From the IMG/VR virus record IMGVR_UViG_3300012210_000010, positions 1-46,282 of that record: a stretch of DNA of 46,282 nt; one strand, 5' to 3'. This document shows, in pieces, positions 14,613 to 22,429 of the stretch (its first letter is position 1; each line of letters starts with the position of its first letter). A program made the translations under genes and the position numbers. A model generated the notes under the pieces. That model made no database searches and was not told the DNA's origin. It saw nothing but the letters and a program-made list of their open reading frames with translations. Source of the stretch: a virus.

Positions 14613-17600
14613 TGTCCCACCACCGTCGCCTGCAGCGCCGTCATGCGCAGTGTGCTGGTCAGCTCGCGCAGGGCGTAGGCGGTGTCCCCGGTGCCGTAGT
14701 AGGCCGTCTGGTACGTGCCGATCATCGGGCGCTCGTTGCGGACCGCCGCGATGAGCTGTCCGAGGACTCCGGCCATCCCGCCGCCGCCGCGCGCTCCGTA
14801 GGACGCCAGCGGTGTGACGCTGACCGCCTCGGGTCCGCGCTCGCCGACGCCGATCACGGTCGGGTGGCTGAAGATCGCATCGAGCCCGCCGCCGTACCAG
14901 TTGAAGGCCTTCTCGTGCGACGCCGCTCCGGCCGGGCCGCCGTACCGGCCCAGCATGTACTGGACCATCCACCAGATCTGCACGGCGGGATCGGAGCTGC
15001 CACCGGCGAACGGCGGCTGGCCCATCTTCGGGTACTTGGTATACGGCAGCGCCTGCGCGATGCCGTACGCGCCGGAGGACGGGTTCATCGCGGTGTTGGA
15101 CCAGCCGCTCTCCCGCATCGCGACGTAGTTCCAGTTGATCCAGTTCTGCCCGGTCGCCCACGCGGGGTACAGCACCCTCGCCAGCGCCGCGTTCGCCGCC
15201 ACTCCGCCACCGCTGCCGACTCCCGGGCCGACACCGCTGCCGCCGCCGCCTCCCAGGACGCCCAGGGCGTAGCTCATGGCGGTGCTTACGATCTTCTTCG
15301 GGATCAGGGTGAACATCTTGGCCAGGTCGCCGGTCGTGTTCGAGTCGACGCCGACCAGCTTGAGAAGCTCGCCGGACAGGGCTCCCAGACTGCCCGTTGC
15401 GATGGACGAGAGGATGCTGCCGACGACTCCGCCGGTCGCGTAACCGGGAACGCCCACGGCCGCGAACAACGGTGCGAGCATGCGCGAGTGGGCGGCCGAC
15501 ACGACGGTCTCGCCGCGGCTGGCGCGGATCAGCACGTCGTCGGCGGTCGGTCCGGTGCCGGACGTGATCATTCCGCCTGCAGCCAGCGGTTGGACGTATG
15601 GCAGCTTGGGCCCGCCGATCGCACCCATCACGTCGTTCCAGAACCGCTCGATCCCGTTGTCGTACACGGTCTTGATCAGGAAGTTGATCGGGTCCTTGAA
15701 GATCTGTTCGATCTTGCCCCAGGCGGTCTTGATCGCGGACACGCCCGTGTCGAACCAGCTCGGCACGGTCTTGGTGATGAAGTGCATGATCTTCACGCCG
15801 AAGTCATCCCAGAACCACCGGCCGAAATCGAGTCCGACCTGTTTGATGTCACCCCAGATCTGAGCCCAGTGCTTGTAGAGCTCGATGGCGCCCAGGGCGA
15901 TCAGGCCGACCGGCCCGAGCAGCGGCAGCAGGAACTTGCCGAAGCCGTTGTAGATGAAGTTCCAGGCGTCCGCAGCCCAGGCCTTGATGTCACCCCAGAC
16001 CTGCTTCCAGTGCACGACCAGCAGGGTGATCGCCCCGACCAGGCCGACGATCGCGATCACGACCAGCCCGATGGGGTTGGCCGCCAGGGCGAGGTTGAAC
16101 AGCCAGACCCCGGCGGTCACGGCGGCGATCAGCGGCACCAGCCAGGGCATCTTGGTCAGCAGCCAGGTGATCCCCTCCAGGATGGAGGTCAGCCCGGCGG
16201 CCAGCAGGGTGACCAAGATCGTGGCGAACTGCGATATCAGAGTGATGATCACGGGCAGTATCGGAGCCAGCTGCTGCAGAAGCAGATTGATCAAGGCACC
16301 CAGCGGCTTGACGATCGCCTCCAGGGCGTTGCCGATCACGGCGAACACCCCGCTGTTCTCCAGTACGACAAAGGCCTGCGACAGTACGTCCGCGAAGATC
16401 TTCAGTCCGGGCGCGATGTTGGTCAGCAGCTGGGCCAGGGCGGTGAACGCGGATACAAGATCACCCAGGATGGCGCCCGCCAGGGAGGCCAGCACCTTTC
16501 CGACGATGGCCAGGAACGGCAGCAGGGACTTGATCGTTCCGGCGAAGGCGGAGAACACAGGGGCCAGCGCCGAGGCGAAGATCGCTGCCAGCTGGCCGAT
16601 GATCGGGAACAGGGCGGACAGGACGGACAGGAGTGAATTCAGGACAATAGCGCTAGCCTTGATCACTGGTGCGAAGGCTGTGAACATCTGCCCGAGCCCC
16701 TTGCCGATGATCGACAGCCCTCCGAACAGGGCGTTTACCGCTGGCTGCGCTCCCTTCAGCAGCGTGATCAAGCCGGGGAGCAGTCCGGAGATCAGGCCGC
16801 CGAGTCCGTCGAGCATGGGGCGCATCAGCGGCGCGACGGCGGCGAACGCCTGGCCGAGCAGCGGCAGGATCTGCTGTGCTACGTCGCCGAGTCCTTGTAT
16901 AAAGGGCTGGACAAGCTTGGTCGCGTTGCCGAAGAAGCCCTGGAGCGCGGGCTGCAGCCGCTGGAACACGCTGGCCACCGAGGACATGGCCCCGGCGAAC
17001 AGCGGTGCGAACGAGGCGGTGAAACTCTGCCAGGTGTTCTGGATCTGCTGCTCGGAGTTGTAGATGGAGCGCATGGCCGGGCTGAGGGCGGCCAGGGAGA
17101 CCGCGAGCTGCTTCTGCTCTCCGGCAATCGTCTTGGCGCCCGCGGCGGTCGAGCCGAGCCCGGCGGCCTGCTGCGCCTGGATCTGGCTGGACAGCCCGCT
17201 GGCCGGTGCGATCTGGGACTGGATGCCCTTGAACAGAGCCGCGCTGGCTCCGATCCCGATCCCGCCGATGCCGAGAGCGCCCAGGCCCGCGAACGTGGCG
17301 GGTAGCGCGCCGAGCAGCGACCCGCCCCCCGCGATGATCCCGGTGGCCTTCGCCCCGATGCCGAGGATCCCCGGACCGATCCCGCCCGCCAGGCCCTTGG
17401 CGAAACCACCCCCGGACCGGTCTCCGGCCAGTGCCTTCTGCAGCAGTGACGTCTGCTGCTTGGAGTTGTCCGCCATGTCCTTGGCGGCCTTCGTCTGCGC
17501 TGCGGCGGCGGCCATGGCAGCCTTGTCGGACGCCCCGCCGCCGCCCGTGATCCGGCCGAGGATCCCGGACAGGAAACCGCCGCCGCCGAAGATGCCGCCG

Positions 17601-17998
17601 CCCGCGTTGCCGCCTCCTGGACCACCGGCGGTACCGCCACCGCCTCCGCCGGGTGTGGCGAACATCTTGCCGAGCAGACCCTGCTGCCCGGCCTGCTGGG
17701 CGGTCGGAGAGCCCGTTACCGGGTGCGGGGAGAACAGCGCGTTGAGTGAGCCGAGCACAGACCCCTGCGGACTGGTGCGCAGCCGCATCGACGCGTCCCG
17801 GGAGACCTGCTGGTCCAGGTCGGCGAACATCTTGCGGGCCCGGGTCATCGAGGCCGTGTCGAAGACGGCGGATACCTTGACCTCGTGCGTGCCCGCCTCG
17901 ATCTTGCGGACACGCGCCTCGGCCTTGTCCAGGTCGCGGTTGAACTGTTCGAGGCGGACGGTCAGGGAGGCTTCGATGCTGCCAGCGTCGAACGACAT
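14609..17998 (-). CDS. Tape measure protein with lytic transglycosylase domain
   Basis: The longest gene, 1129 residues. The N-terminus is a charged helix (SLTVRLEQFNRDLDKAEARV), followed by Gly/Ala-rich linkers and several long hydrophobic stretches between residues 200 and 700, typical of tape measures that fill the tail tube. Residues 937-1035 form an SLT lytic transglycosylase domain: NYVAMRESGW with catalytic Glu963, then NPSSGAYGIAQALP. That domain would cut peptidoglycan during DNA entry. GERGPEAV motifs follow. Tape-measure length sets tail length; by the usual rule of about 0.15 nm per residue the tail would be near 170 nm. The start overlaps the chaperone stop by one base (TGATG). 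Confidence 0.95.
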   Translation of the reverse strand: MSFDAGSIEASLTVRLEQFNRDLDKAEARVRKIEAGTHEVKVSAVFDTASMTRARKMFADLDQQVSRDASMRLRTSPQGSVLGSLNALFSPHPVTGSPTAQQAGQQGLLGKMFATPGGGGGGTAGGPGGGNAGGGIFGGGGFLSGILGRITGGGGASDKAAMAAAAAQTKAAKDMADNSKQQTSLLQKALAGDRSGGGFAKGLAGGIGPGILGIGAKATGIIAGGGSLLGALPATFAGLGALGIGGIGIGASAALFKGIQSQIAPASGLSSQIQAQQAAGLGSTAAGAKTIAGEQKQLAVSLAALSPAMRSIYNSEQQIQNTWQSFTASFAPLFAGAMSSVASVFQRLQPALQGFFGNATKLVQPFIQGLGDVAQQILPLLGQAFAAVAPLMRPMLDGLGGLISGLLPGLITLLKGAQPAVNALFGGLSIIGKGLGQMFTAFAPVIKASAIVLNSLLSVLSALFPIIGQLAAIFASALAPVFSAFAGTIKSLLPFLAIVGKVLASLAGAILGDLVSAFTALAQLLTNIAPGLKIFADVLSQAFVVLENSGVFAVIGNALEAIVKPLGALINLLLQQLAPILPVIITLISQFATILVTLLAAGLTSILEGITWLLTKMPWLVPLIAAVTAGVWLFNLALAANPIGLVVIAIVGLVGAITLLVVHWKQVWGDIKAWAADAWNFIYNGFGKFLLPLLGPVGLIALGAIELYKHWAQIWGDIKQVGLDFGRWFWDDFGVKIMHFITKTVPSWFDTGVSAIKTAWGKIEQIFKDPINFLIKTVYDNGIERFWNDVMGAIGGPKLPYVQPLAAGGMITSGTGPTADDVLIRASRGETVVSAAHSRMLAPLFAAVGVPGYATGGVVGSILSSIATGSLGALSGELLKLVGVDSNTTGDLAKMFTLIPKKIVSTAMSYALGVLGGGGGSGVGPGVGSGGGVAANAALARVLYPAWATGQNWINWNYVAMRESGWSNTAMNPSSGAYGIAQALPYTKYPKMGQPPFAGGSSDPAVQIWWMVQYMLGRYGGPAGAASHEKAFNWYGGGLDAIFSHPTVIGVGERGPEAVSVTPLASYGARGGGGMAGVLGQLIAAVRNERPMIGTYQTAYYGTGDTAYALRELTSTLRMTALQATVVGQ

Positions 17999-18270
17999 CA
18001 GTCAGGACCGCCTCTCCGTCTCTTCCGTGCCTCCTCGAGATCGGCGCGCATGGCGTTAAGGTCCAGCACGGACGCACCGATGTCCACATTCTCCCTGGTT
18101 GCCGGGCCTACGTCACCCGAAGACTCACCGGGGGTCGGCGTATCGATGTGGAACGGTATCTCCTCATCCGCATCGAGGTGGTCCAGATACATCTGCTGGT
18201 AGTCCCAGCCCAGCGAGTCCCATTCGGTCGGGCTGATGCCCAGGTAGCGCCTGACGACGCAGAGGATCAC
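17998..18270 (-). CDS. Tail assembly chaperone, second part
   Basis: A 90-residue reading unit from GTG 18270, which overlaps the first chaperone's stop by four bases (GTGA). Early sequence RRYLGISPTEWDSLGW matches the C-terminal half of split tail assembly chaperones (G-T type) seen before tape measures, and the end is acidic then basic (EEARKRRRGG). The frame is -1 relative to the first gene, as needed for a classic programmed frameshift. However, no X-XXY-YYZ heptamer is visible in the shared region, so coupled re-initiation at the GTG is an alternative. The protein guides tape measure and tail tube assembly and is absent from the virion. Confidence 0.75.
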   Translation of the reverse strand: MILCVVRRYLGISPTEWDSLGWDYQQMYLDHLDADEEIPFHIDTPTPGESSGDVGPATRENVDIGASVLDLNAMRADLEEARKRRRGGPD

Positions 18271-18716
18271 CCGGCGGCTGCGGATCGAAGCGGAATCACC
18301 GCCGCGATCCCAGCGCCGGGACCGGCTTCCGGGGATACCACTTCCTCCTGCAGCCAGGCGAAGAACTTGACCCGGACCCGCAGCGGCAGATCCATGATCT
18401 CCTCGGCTGACGGGTGCCCCGAGCACAGGGCGGCGTAGGCGGTGGCCAGCCCGCGGAACACGCCGAGCAGCTTCTCCGGGTCGTAGGAGTCGAGCTGTCC
18501 GAAGAAGGCCGTCGGGTCGGTGACGTCTCCGACTCCGTTCCCGACGATCGTTCCGGCCTCCTTCATCGTGTCGCGAAGACTGGTGAGGAAGGCTGCGATC
18601 TTCTCGTCGCTGGGCTCGGTGATCGTGCCCTTCGCCGACTTGCGCGAGTAGCCGCGGACCGTGGTGAAGTCGTAGTCGAGAGGCTCGACTACGGCTCCGG
18701 CATCGAATTTCGGCAT
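18267..18716 (-). CDS. Tail assembly chaperone, first part
   Basis: This 149-residue protein starts at the ATG at 18716 (PKFDAGAVVEPLDYDF). It is acidic and helical, with residues like SDEKIAAFLTSLRDTMKEA and DLPLRVRVKFFAWLQEE. It lies two genes upstream of the tape measure in the fixed chaperone slot. Small acidic proteins here act with their frameshifted longer form to coat the tape measure during assembly. The last 20 residues are Gly/Ala/Pro-rich and overlap the start of the second part. No membrane or enzymatic features. Confidence 0.8.
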   Translation of the reverse strand: MPKFDAGAVVEPLDYDFTTVRGYSRKSAKGTITEPSDEKIAAFLTSLRDTMKEAGTIVGNGVGDVTDPTAFFGQLDSYDPEKLLGVFRGLATAYAALCSGHPSAEEIMDLPLRVRVKFFAWLQEEVVSPEAGPGAGIAAVIPLRSAAAG

Positions 18717-18724
18717 AGCGGCTC

Positions 18725-19210
18725 CTACGGCTGTATGGGGGTCAGCGAGTACGCACGGACGGACAGGGTGGTCGTGGTAGTGAAGTCGACCACGACGCAG
18801 CCCTGCGCGGCGGCGGTCAGTGCCGTGGCGTTGATCGCTCCGGCGTACGTCACGTTCGCCGGGGCCTGCTGATTGAACGTGGCCGGTGACCACGGGCCCA
18901 GCCAGCCGGACGAGTTGGCCGCGATCGTGTATGGGTAGGCCGTTGCCGGGAGGACTTGCCCCGTACCGCCGACCAGGTCGCCGACGAGCACCTGGGTGGC
19001 ACCAGCGAGCGTGGCCCCGCACACGTAGTACAGCATGACCTGGCCGTTGTTCGGGATGATCACACCCGAGATCACGCCGGGCCACGCGGTGGCGAACGCC
19101 GTGCCACCGGCCCCCACCGCGTCGACACCCGCCGCCGGGGCGACCGGGAATGCACTGCCGTTCGCGCCCAGGTTGAAGGGAACCGGCAGGACGGCTACTC
19201 GTGCAGACAT
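18725..19210 (-). CDS. Virion structural protein in the major-tail position
   Basis: A 161-residue, Ala/Gly/Val-rich beta protein. By position, after the tail terminator and before the chaperones, it is where the major tail (tube) protein normally sits. By sequence it looks more like a small decoration domain: IPNNGQVMLYYVCGATLAGA, SSGWLGPWSPATFNQ and a final VVVDFTTTTTLSVRAY strand. A protein at 21511 looks more like a tail tube, so I leave the precise role open: tail tube or tail decoration. GGGAGTGTGAG precedes the ATG. Confidence 0.65.
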   Translation of the reverse strand: MSARVAVLPVPFNLGANGSAFPVAPAAGVDAVGAGGTAFATAWPGVISGVIIPNNGQVMLYYVCGATLAGATQVLVGDLVGGTGQVLPATAYPYTIAANSSGWLGPWSPATFNQQAPANVTYAGAINATALTAAAQGCVVVDFTTTTTLSVRAYSLTPIQP

Positions 19211-19213
19211 GTC

Positions 19214-19624
19214 TCACACTCCCGCGATCATCACGTAGTTGCAGGTGTACTCGAAGCGGCGGTCCGCCGGGTCGAGGGGAAGCGGAGCAGGCCGTGCCGA
19301 CAGCCGGTGCACGTGCTGGATGTGCACGCCGTCCACGGTAGTCGGGAAGTTCGCACCCAGGATCATCGCGTCCAGCTGCCGTGCCGCGTCCTCGGCGGCG
19401 AGCGGGTCGTCGGACGGCCCGCGGACCCGTGCCTGGAAGGCCCAGCCGTCGGTGGCGGGCTCCTCGGTGAGATACCCCGGGCCGCCGGAGCCGGTGATGT
19501 GCACGACCTTGTCCGGCTCTTCCAGGATCTCCGGGCCGGGCAGCAGCGGGTAGCCCGACTCCTGCCGGTCGTCCCAGCCGATCGAGATGATCCAGTCCAT
19601 GATGACCTTCGTCTGCGCGGTCAC
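19214..19624 (-). CDS. Tail terminator-like protein
   Basis: A 136-residue protein whose start, GTG 19624, overlaps the neck protein stop by four bases. The longer frame to 19852 runs through the neighbour and is rejected. Features: AQTKVIMDWIISIGWDDRQE, VVHITGSGGPGYLTEEPAT, an AAEDAARQLDAMILG helix, and a last beta part with IQHVHRLSARPAPLPLDPADR, matching the alpha/beta layout and size of phage tail terminators (lambda gpU class). The family caps the tail tube and joins it to the connector. Order neck, terminator, tail protein, chaperone supports it. Confidence 0.75.
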   Translation of the reverse strand: MTAQTKVIMDWIISIGWDDRQESGYPLLPGPEILEEPDKVVHITGSGGPGYLTEEPATDGWAFQARVRGPSDDPLAAEDAARQLDAMILGANFPTTVDGVHIQHVHRLSARPAPLPLDPADRRFEYTCNYVMIAGV

Positions 19625-20151
19625 AGCCGACCCCGCAGCCCGTGGGGCTCGTTCTTCCCGGGGATGCGCATGACCTTGCCGTTGCGCATGAAGTAGACCG
19701 TGAGGCCCGCCGCCAGCCGTGCCCGGAGGGTGGCGCGGCTCTTGGCCCGCAGCTCCTCCTTGGTGAGCCGGTGCACCTTCGGCGGCCGGTCGTAGATCTC
19801 GCGCGCACCGAGGTGCACCTGCGGGTGGCCGGACTTGAGCAGGTCGCCCCACTCGCGCGGAGCGCTCAGCTCGACCTGGTCGGACAGGTGCTCGGCCGAG
19901 CGCTTCATCGCCTCCTGGCCGCCGTCGTGCAGCACGGTGTGCGCGTAGTCGTCCAGGTATTCCCGGTAGTGCGTGAGGAACGGCTGCTCGAGGAACTTCG
20001 CCTGGCCGCCGCGCGGGTGGTGGAACTCCAGGTGCTCGTGCTGGTAGTGGGCGTACACCTGGTTGACCTCGACGCTGGCTCGGATCATGCCTTCGGAGCT
20101 GCCGGTCATCTCCCGCAGCTGTGCGATCTGATCGGCGAACGTCGAGGTCAT
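19621..20151 (-). CDS. Neck or tail-completion protein (gp10-like)
   Basis: A 176-residue protein beginning at the ATG at 20151, which overlaps the adaptor stop by four bases (ATGA); an upstream in-frame start at 20199 is inside that gene. Helical segments (ADQIAQLREMTGS, then VEVNQVYAHYQHEHLEF and HYREYLDDYAHTVLHDGG) resemble HK97 gp10-like neck proteins that have a helix-rich core and a basic end; here the tail is Arg/Lys-rich (KSRATLRARL...MRNGKVMRIPGKNE). In that family the protein links head adaptor and tail terminator. Confidence 0.7.
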   Translation of the reverse strand: MTSTFADQIAQLREMTGSSEGMIRASVEVNQVYAHYQHEHLEFHHPRGGQAKFLEQPFLTHYREYLDDYAHTVLHDGGQEAMKRSAEHLSDQVELSAPREWGDLLKSGHPQVHLGAREIYDRPPKVHRLTKEELRAKSRATLRARLAAGLTVYFMRNGKVMRIPGKNEPHGLRGRL

Positions 20152-20681
20152 CCCTGGTACCACGTGCTTCCCGAGATGTCGGAGTACCCGGGCCGCCACA
20201 TGTCCGACGGCACGTCGGCCTGCAGGCCGCCGGTCATCGGGTTGATCGTGGTGTTCGAGTCGTCCCCGTTGAAGATGCTCGGAATCCTGTTGATCACTAC
20301 GCCGGGCACTTCGCCGACTCCGCCGGGGATCGCGACGTCGAGCCGCAGGTTGCCGTCGCGCACGGCGTTGAGGATGCCCTGTGCGTCCTTGTACCGCAGC
20401 ATGACCGGGTGGTCGACCGCCAGCACCTTGCTCTTCATGTAGGTGACGGTCGCCCAGAACGTGGCCAGGTCGAGGGTCAGGTCATGGAAGATGGCAGGCG
20501 GTACGGCCTGCGGCGTGGAGCTGTCGAAGACGTTGCCCGCGTACACGCTGACCCGGTTGGACGCGGCCTGCAGCGCGAGGGTGAGCTGTGCGTCGCTCAG
20601 CTGCGCCGCGGTGCCGGAACCGGCGTCGGTGCTGTCCATGGTCAGCCGGAGGTCGGCGAGCGTCGCGTACAGGGTGGTCAT
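20148..20681 (-). CDS. Head-to-tail adaptor
   Basis: A 177-residue protein with the pattern of gp6/DUF1320-like adaptors: TLYATLADLRLTMDST, an LSDAQLTLALQAASNRVSVYAG helix that in related proteins packs on the portal, and later DLTLDLATFWATVTYM. The C-terminal half is loop-rich. In known siphophages this protein forms a dodecameric ring under the portal. It is flanked by a tiny membrane protein upstream (ATGA overlap) and the neck protein downstream (ATGA overlap), so the three are probably coupled. Confidence 0.8.
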   Translation of the reverse strand: MTTLYATLADLRLTMDSTDAGSGTAAQLSDAQLTLALQAASNRVSVYAGNVFDSSTPQAVPPAIFHDLTLDLATFWATVTYMKSKVLAVDHPVMLRYKDAQGILNAVRDGNLRLDVAIPGGVGEVPGVVINRIPSIFNGDDSNTTINPMTGGLQADVPSDMWRPGYSDISGSTWYQG

Positions 20682-20851
20682 GTCACACCGATGTCGAAGG
20701 AGAAGTGCCCGAGGTGCAGGGACAGGGCTCCGCCGCCTGCCTGGTGGATGATGTACGCCACCAGGATGATCAGAAGGATCACGATCAGCAGCCAGAAGAT
20801 CGTCCAGACGAAGCCCGGGACCGTGATGCTGCCTACCGTCCGCGGCGCCAT
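20678..20851 (-). CDS. Tiny single-pass membrane protein in connector module
   Basis: A 57-residue protein, easily missed for its size. The ATG at 20851 follows the previous stop by one base and the TGA overlaps the adaptor's ATG by four bases, so it fits precisely into the gene chain. Residues 11-34 are one strongly hydrophobic helix (VPGFVWTIFWLLIVILLIIL), then VAYIIHQAGGG and a short LSLHLGHFSFDIGV tail. Membrane proteins are unusual in the head-tail connector set. It might be a virion component acting at DNA entry, or a lysis accessory. No known family recognised. Confidence 0.7.
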   Translation of the reverse strand: MAPRTVGSITVPGFVWTIFWLLIVILLIILVAYIIHQAGGGALSLHLGHFSFDIGVT

Positions 20852-20852
20852 G

Positions 20853-21275
20853 TCAGTTGCTCACTCCCACCGCTAGCCCGGTCGCCGAGCCGGTGCCGGA
20901 CCAGCAGCCGGTGCCGCCCGCCAGGCTGCGGGTCGGCGCCCAGATGTTGCCGGGCAGCTGCTGCAGGATGTTGTTCGGCGAGGCCTGCGCGGTGATCAGA
21001 TTCGGCTGCGAGTAGACGGGCGGGTAGTCCGACACGTCGTACGGGTCGGTCCACGCCCAGGTCGGCGCGGCCGAGAAGGTCACCGAGATCGAGTAGCCGG
21101 GCGGCAGCAGGACGTTCTGCGGCGTAGTGGTGCCGACCTGCGTCTGGTTGCCCGACTGGTCGTAGGTGTAGATGAAGGTCGACGTGCCGCCCGTGAGCGC
21201 GACCCGCACGGTCTGGCCGGTCGTGTTGGCGACCTTCACAGTGGTCAGCGGGACAGCCGGAGTCGGAACTGACAT
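20853..21275 (-). CDS. Head-region structural protein with duplicated beta domain
   Basis: A 140-residue beta protein. Residues 11-76 (NTTGQTVRVALTGG, TFIYTYD, QVGTTTPQNVLLPPGYSISV, PTWAW) match the middle domain of the protein at 22750-23409 in order and spacing, so the two are paralogous. The remainder is Gly/Ser-rich and ends GLAVGVSN. ATG at 21275 overlaps the previous stop by one base (TGATG). Likely a decoration or head-surface protein; inference from composition and place between capsid and connectors. Confidence 0.7.
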   Translation of the reverse strand: MSVPTPAVPLTTVKVANTTGQTVRVALTGGTSTFIYTYDQSGNQTQVGTTTPQNVLLPPGYSISVTFSAAPTWAWTDPYDVSDYPPVYSQPNLITAQASPNNILQQLPGNIWAPTRSLAGGTGCWSGTGSATGLAVGVSN

Positions 21276-21499
21276 CAGCTGGTGCCTCCTCCCGAATCCG
21301 GGTTGTCCGAGGGCGCGCCGCCTCCGGCATCGATGACGTCCTGTGCGACGGACAGACTGACCATGTTGCCGGTGCCGATCGCCGTCTCCAGCGCACTGCC
21401 GACCGGGACGTCGACCACGGTGCCAGCCTGGATCCGCTGACTGGCACCGTCGTAGGTGAACGTCGTGTCCACGGTCACCATCCGTACGTTCGCGCCCAT
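21275..21499 (-). CDS. Small head-region protein with TAIGTGN motif
   Basis: A 74-residue protein. Two ATGs exist (21505 and 21499); AAGGAG lies one base before the first and seven before the second, so 21499 is preferred. Pattern: RMVTVDTTFTYDGASQRI, AGTVVDVPVGSALETAIGTGN, then an acidic Gly-rich tail. The strand-G-V-helix-G layout and the TAIGxGN signature are shared with the proteins at 22430 and 25256. Function unknown; small head accessory by position. Confidence 0.7.
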   Translation of the reverse strand: MGANVRMVTVDTTFTYDGASQRIQAGTVVDVPVGSALETAIGTGNMVSLSVAQDVIDAGGGAPSDNPDSGGGTS

Positions 21500-21510
21500 C
21501 GCCATGCTCC

Positions 21511-22119
21511 TTATGACGTCGCGATTGCGGTCAGGTCGGTGTAGGTGATCTGGTTGAACGGGCAGATCGCCGTCAGGGTCAGCGGGTAGATCCGCTGCTG
21601 TGCCGCGCGCCGGTAGGCGGTCTGAACCTGGCCTGCGGAGACGACGGTGGGGATGTAGACCACCCGGGCGAATCCGTACAGGTTCTTGCCGACCACCGCG
21701 ACCGCCACGTTCGTGAAGGTGGTGGACAGCGTCAGCACCGACTTGCCTGGCTGGCCCGCGCCGGGCGGCGTGACTGCGATCGATCCGCAGTTGCCGTAGG
21801 CGAGGTTGACGTTGGCCAGAGTCTCCTCTGTCAGCGAGGTGGTGACCTGCAGGTCGGCGGTGTTGACGGACACGCCGACCGGCGTCGGCTGCTCCTCGAT
21901 CATGATGTTCTGCGTGGTCGGGTTGAACGTGACCGTGACTCCGGCCTCGGTGGCGCCGACGTACGCCCAGCCTAGGCCGGTCCACGAACTGCCCACGCCC
22001 AGGTTCTGATCGGACGGGACCGAGGTGCCGGTGGCCGCGGTGAACAGGATGCCAGTCCCGTAGATGACGTTGGTGGTGGTGTAGTTCGGCGGCGAGTAGA
22101 CAAGAGGCGGACCGGGCAT
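21511..22119 (-). CDS. Tail-tube-like structural protein
   Basis: A 202-residue protein resembling phage major tail (tube) proteins: YGTGILFTAATGTSVPSD, WTGLGWAYVGATEAGVTVTF, an I-x-EEQ strand followed by SLTEETLANVNLAYG, and a late VSAGQVQTAYRRAAQQRIYPL. These are the usual features of tube subunits. Its location between capsid and connector genes is unusual, since tube genes normally come after the tail terminator. It could be the true major tail protein in a rearranged order, or a head protein built on the same fold. GGAGGGCTGAC precedes the ATG. Confidence 0.65.
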   Translation of the reverse strand: MPGPPLVYSPPNYTTTNVIYGTGILFTAATGTSVPSDQNLGVGSSWTGLGWAYVGATEAGVTVTFNPTTQNIMIEEQPTPVGVSVNTADLQVTTSLTEETLANVNLAYGNCGSIAVTPPGAGQPGKSVLTLSTTFTNVAVAVVGKNLYGFARVVYIPTVVSAGQVQTAYRRAAQQRIYPLTLTAICPFNQITYTDLTAIATS

Positions 22120-22120
22120 G

Positions 22121-22417
22121 TCAGCCCTCCAGATCCTGAGTAAGGGTCACGCCTGCGTCGGCTGCGGCCTGCACGTACGCAGCAGCCATGCCCGCGGGGA
22201 CCTCGGTGTACTCGGTGCCGATGATCCGTCCAGCGAAGTGCAGCTCCGAGTGGGGCGGTTCGACCTTCAGGCGCACCGGAAGGCCGTTGACAGTCGCCGC
22301 CGGTGAACGTCGAAGAGCGGCCAGCTGCTTCTCCAGTTCGACGATCCGCGCATCGCGGGGGTCTTCAGCTTCCTGCTTGCTGCCCTCATCAGGCTGCTTG
22401 CTGCTCGCTGCTGGCAC
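22121..22417 (-). CDS. Small head-region protein
   Basis: A 98-residue protein starting at GTG 22417 behind GAGAGGAG. The first 40 residues are charged and helical (DPRDARIVELEKQLAALRRS), the rest compact with LRLKVEPP-like and ELHFAGRIIGTEYTEVPAGM segments, then an Ala-rich helix and TLTQDLEG. Small proteins with a coiled coil plus a G-x-E-x-x-x-VP element occur beside capsid genes in actinophages. Function unknown. Confidence 0.7.
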   Translation of the reverse strand: MPAASSKQPDEGSKQEAEDPRDARIVELEKQLAALRRSPAATVNGLPVRLKVEPPHSELHFAGRIIGTEYTEVPAGMAAAYVQAAADAGVTLTQDLEG

Positions 22418-22429
22418 GGTCCGCTCCTC

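Noticed and set aside
13197-15161. Long N-terminal extension of the Dit-like gene
   Set aside because: The extra 183 residues lie in the tape-measure C-terminus in another frame and look random; GTG at 14612 with a GTGA overlap is the natural start.
14864-16636. 590-codon plus-strand frame opposite the tape measure
   Set aside because: Arg/Gln/Asp/Gly-rich sequence with no motif; it lies wholly inside a strongly supported gene.
18267-18430. Canonical slippery heptamer in the chaperone overlap
   Set aside because: Each in-frame heptamer in the shared region was read; none fits X-XXY-YYZ (nearest: CCCGGAA and GGGGCAC, both mismatched in the A site).
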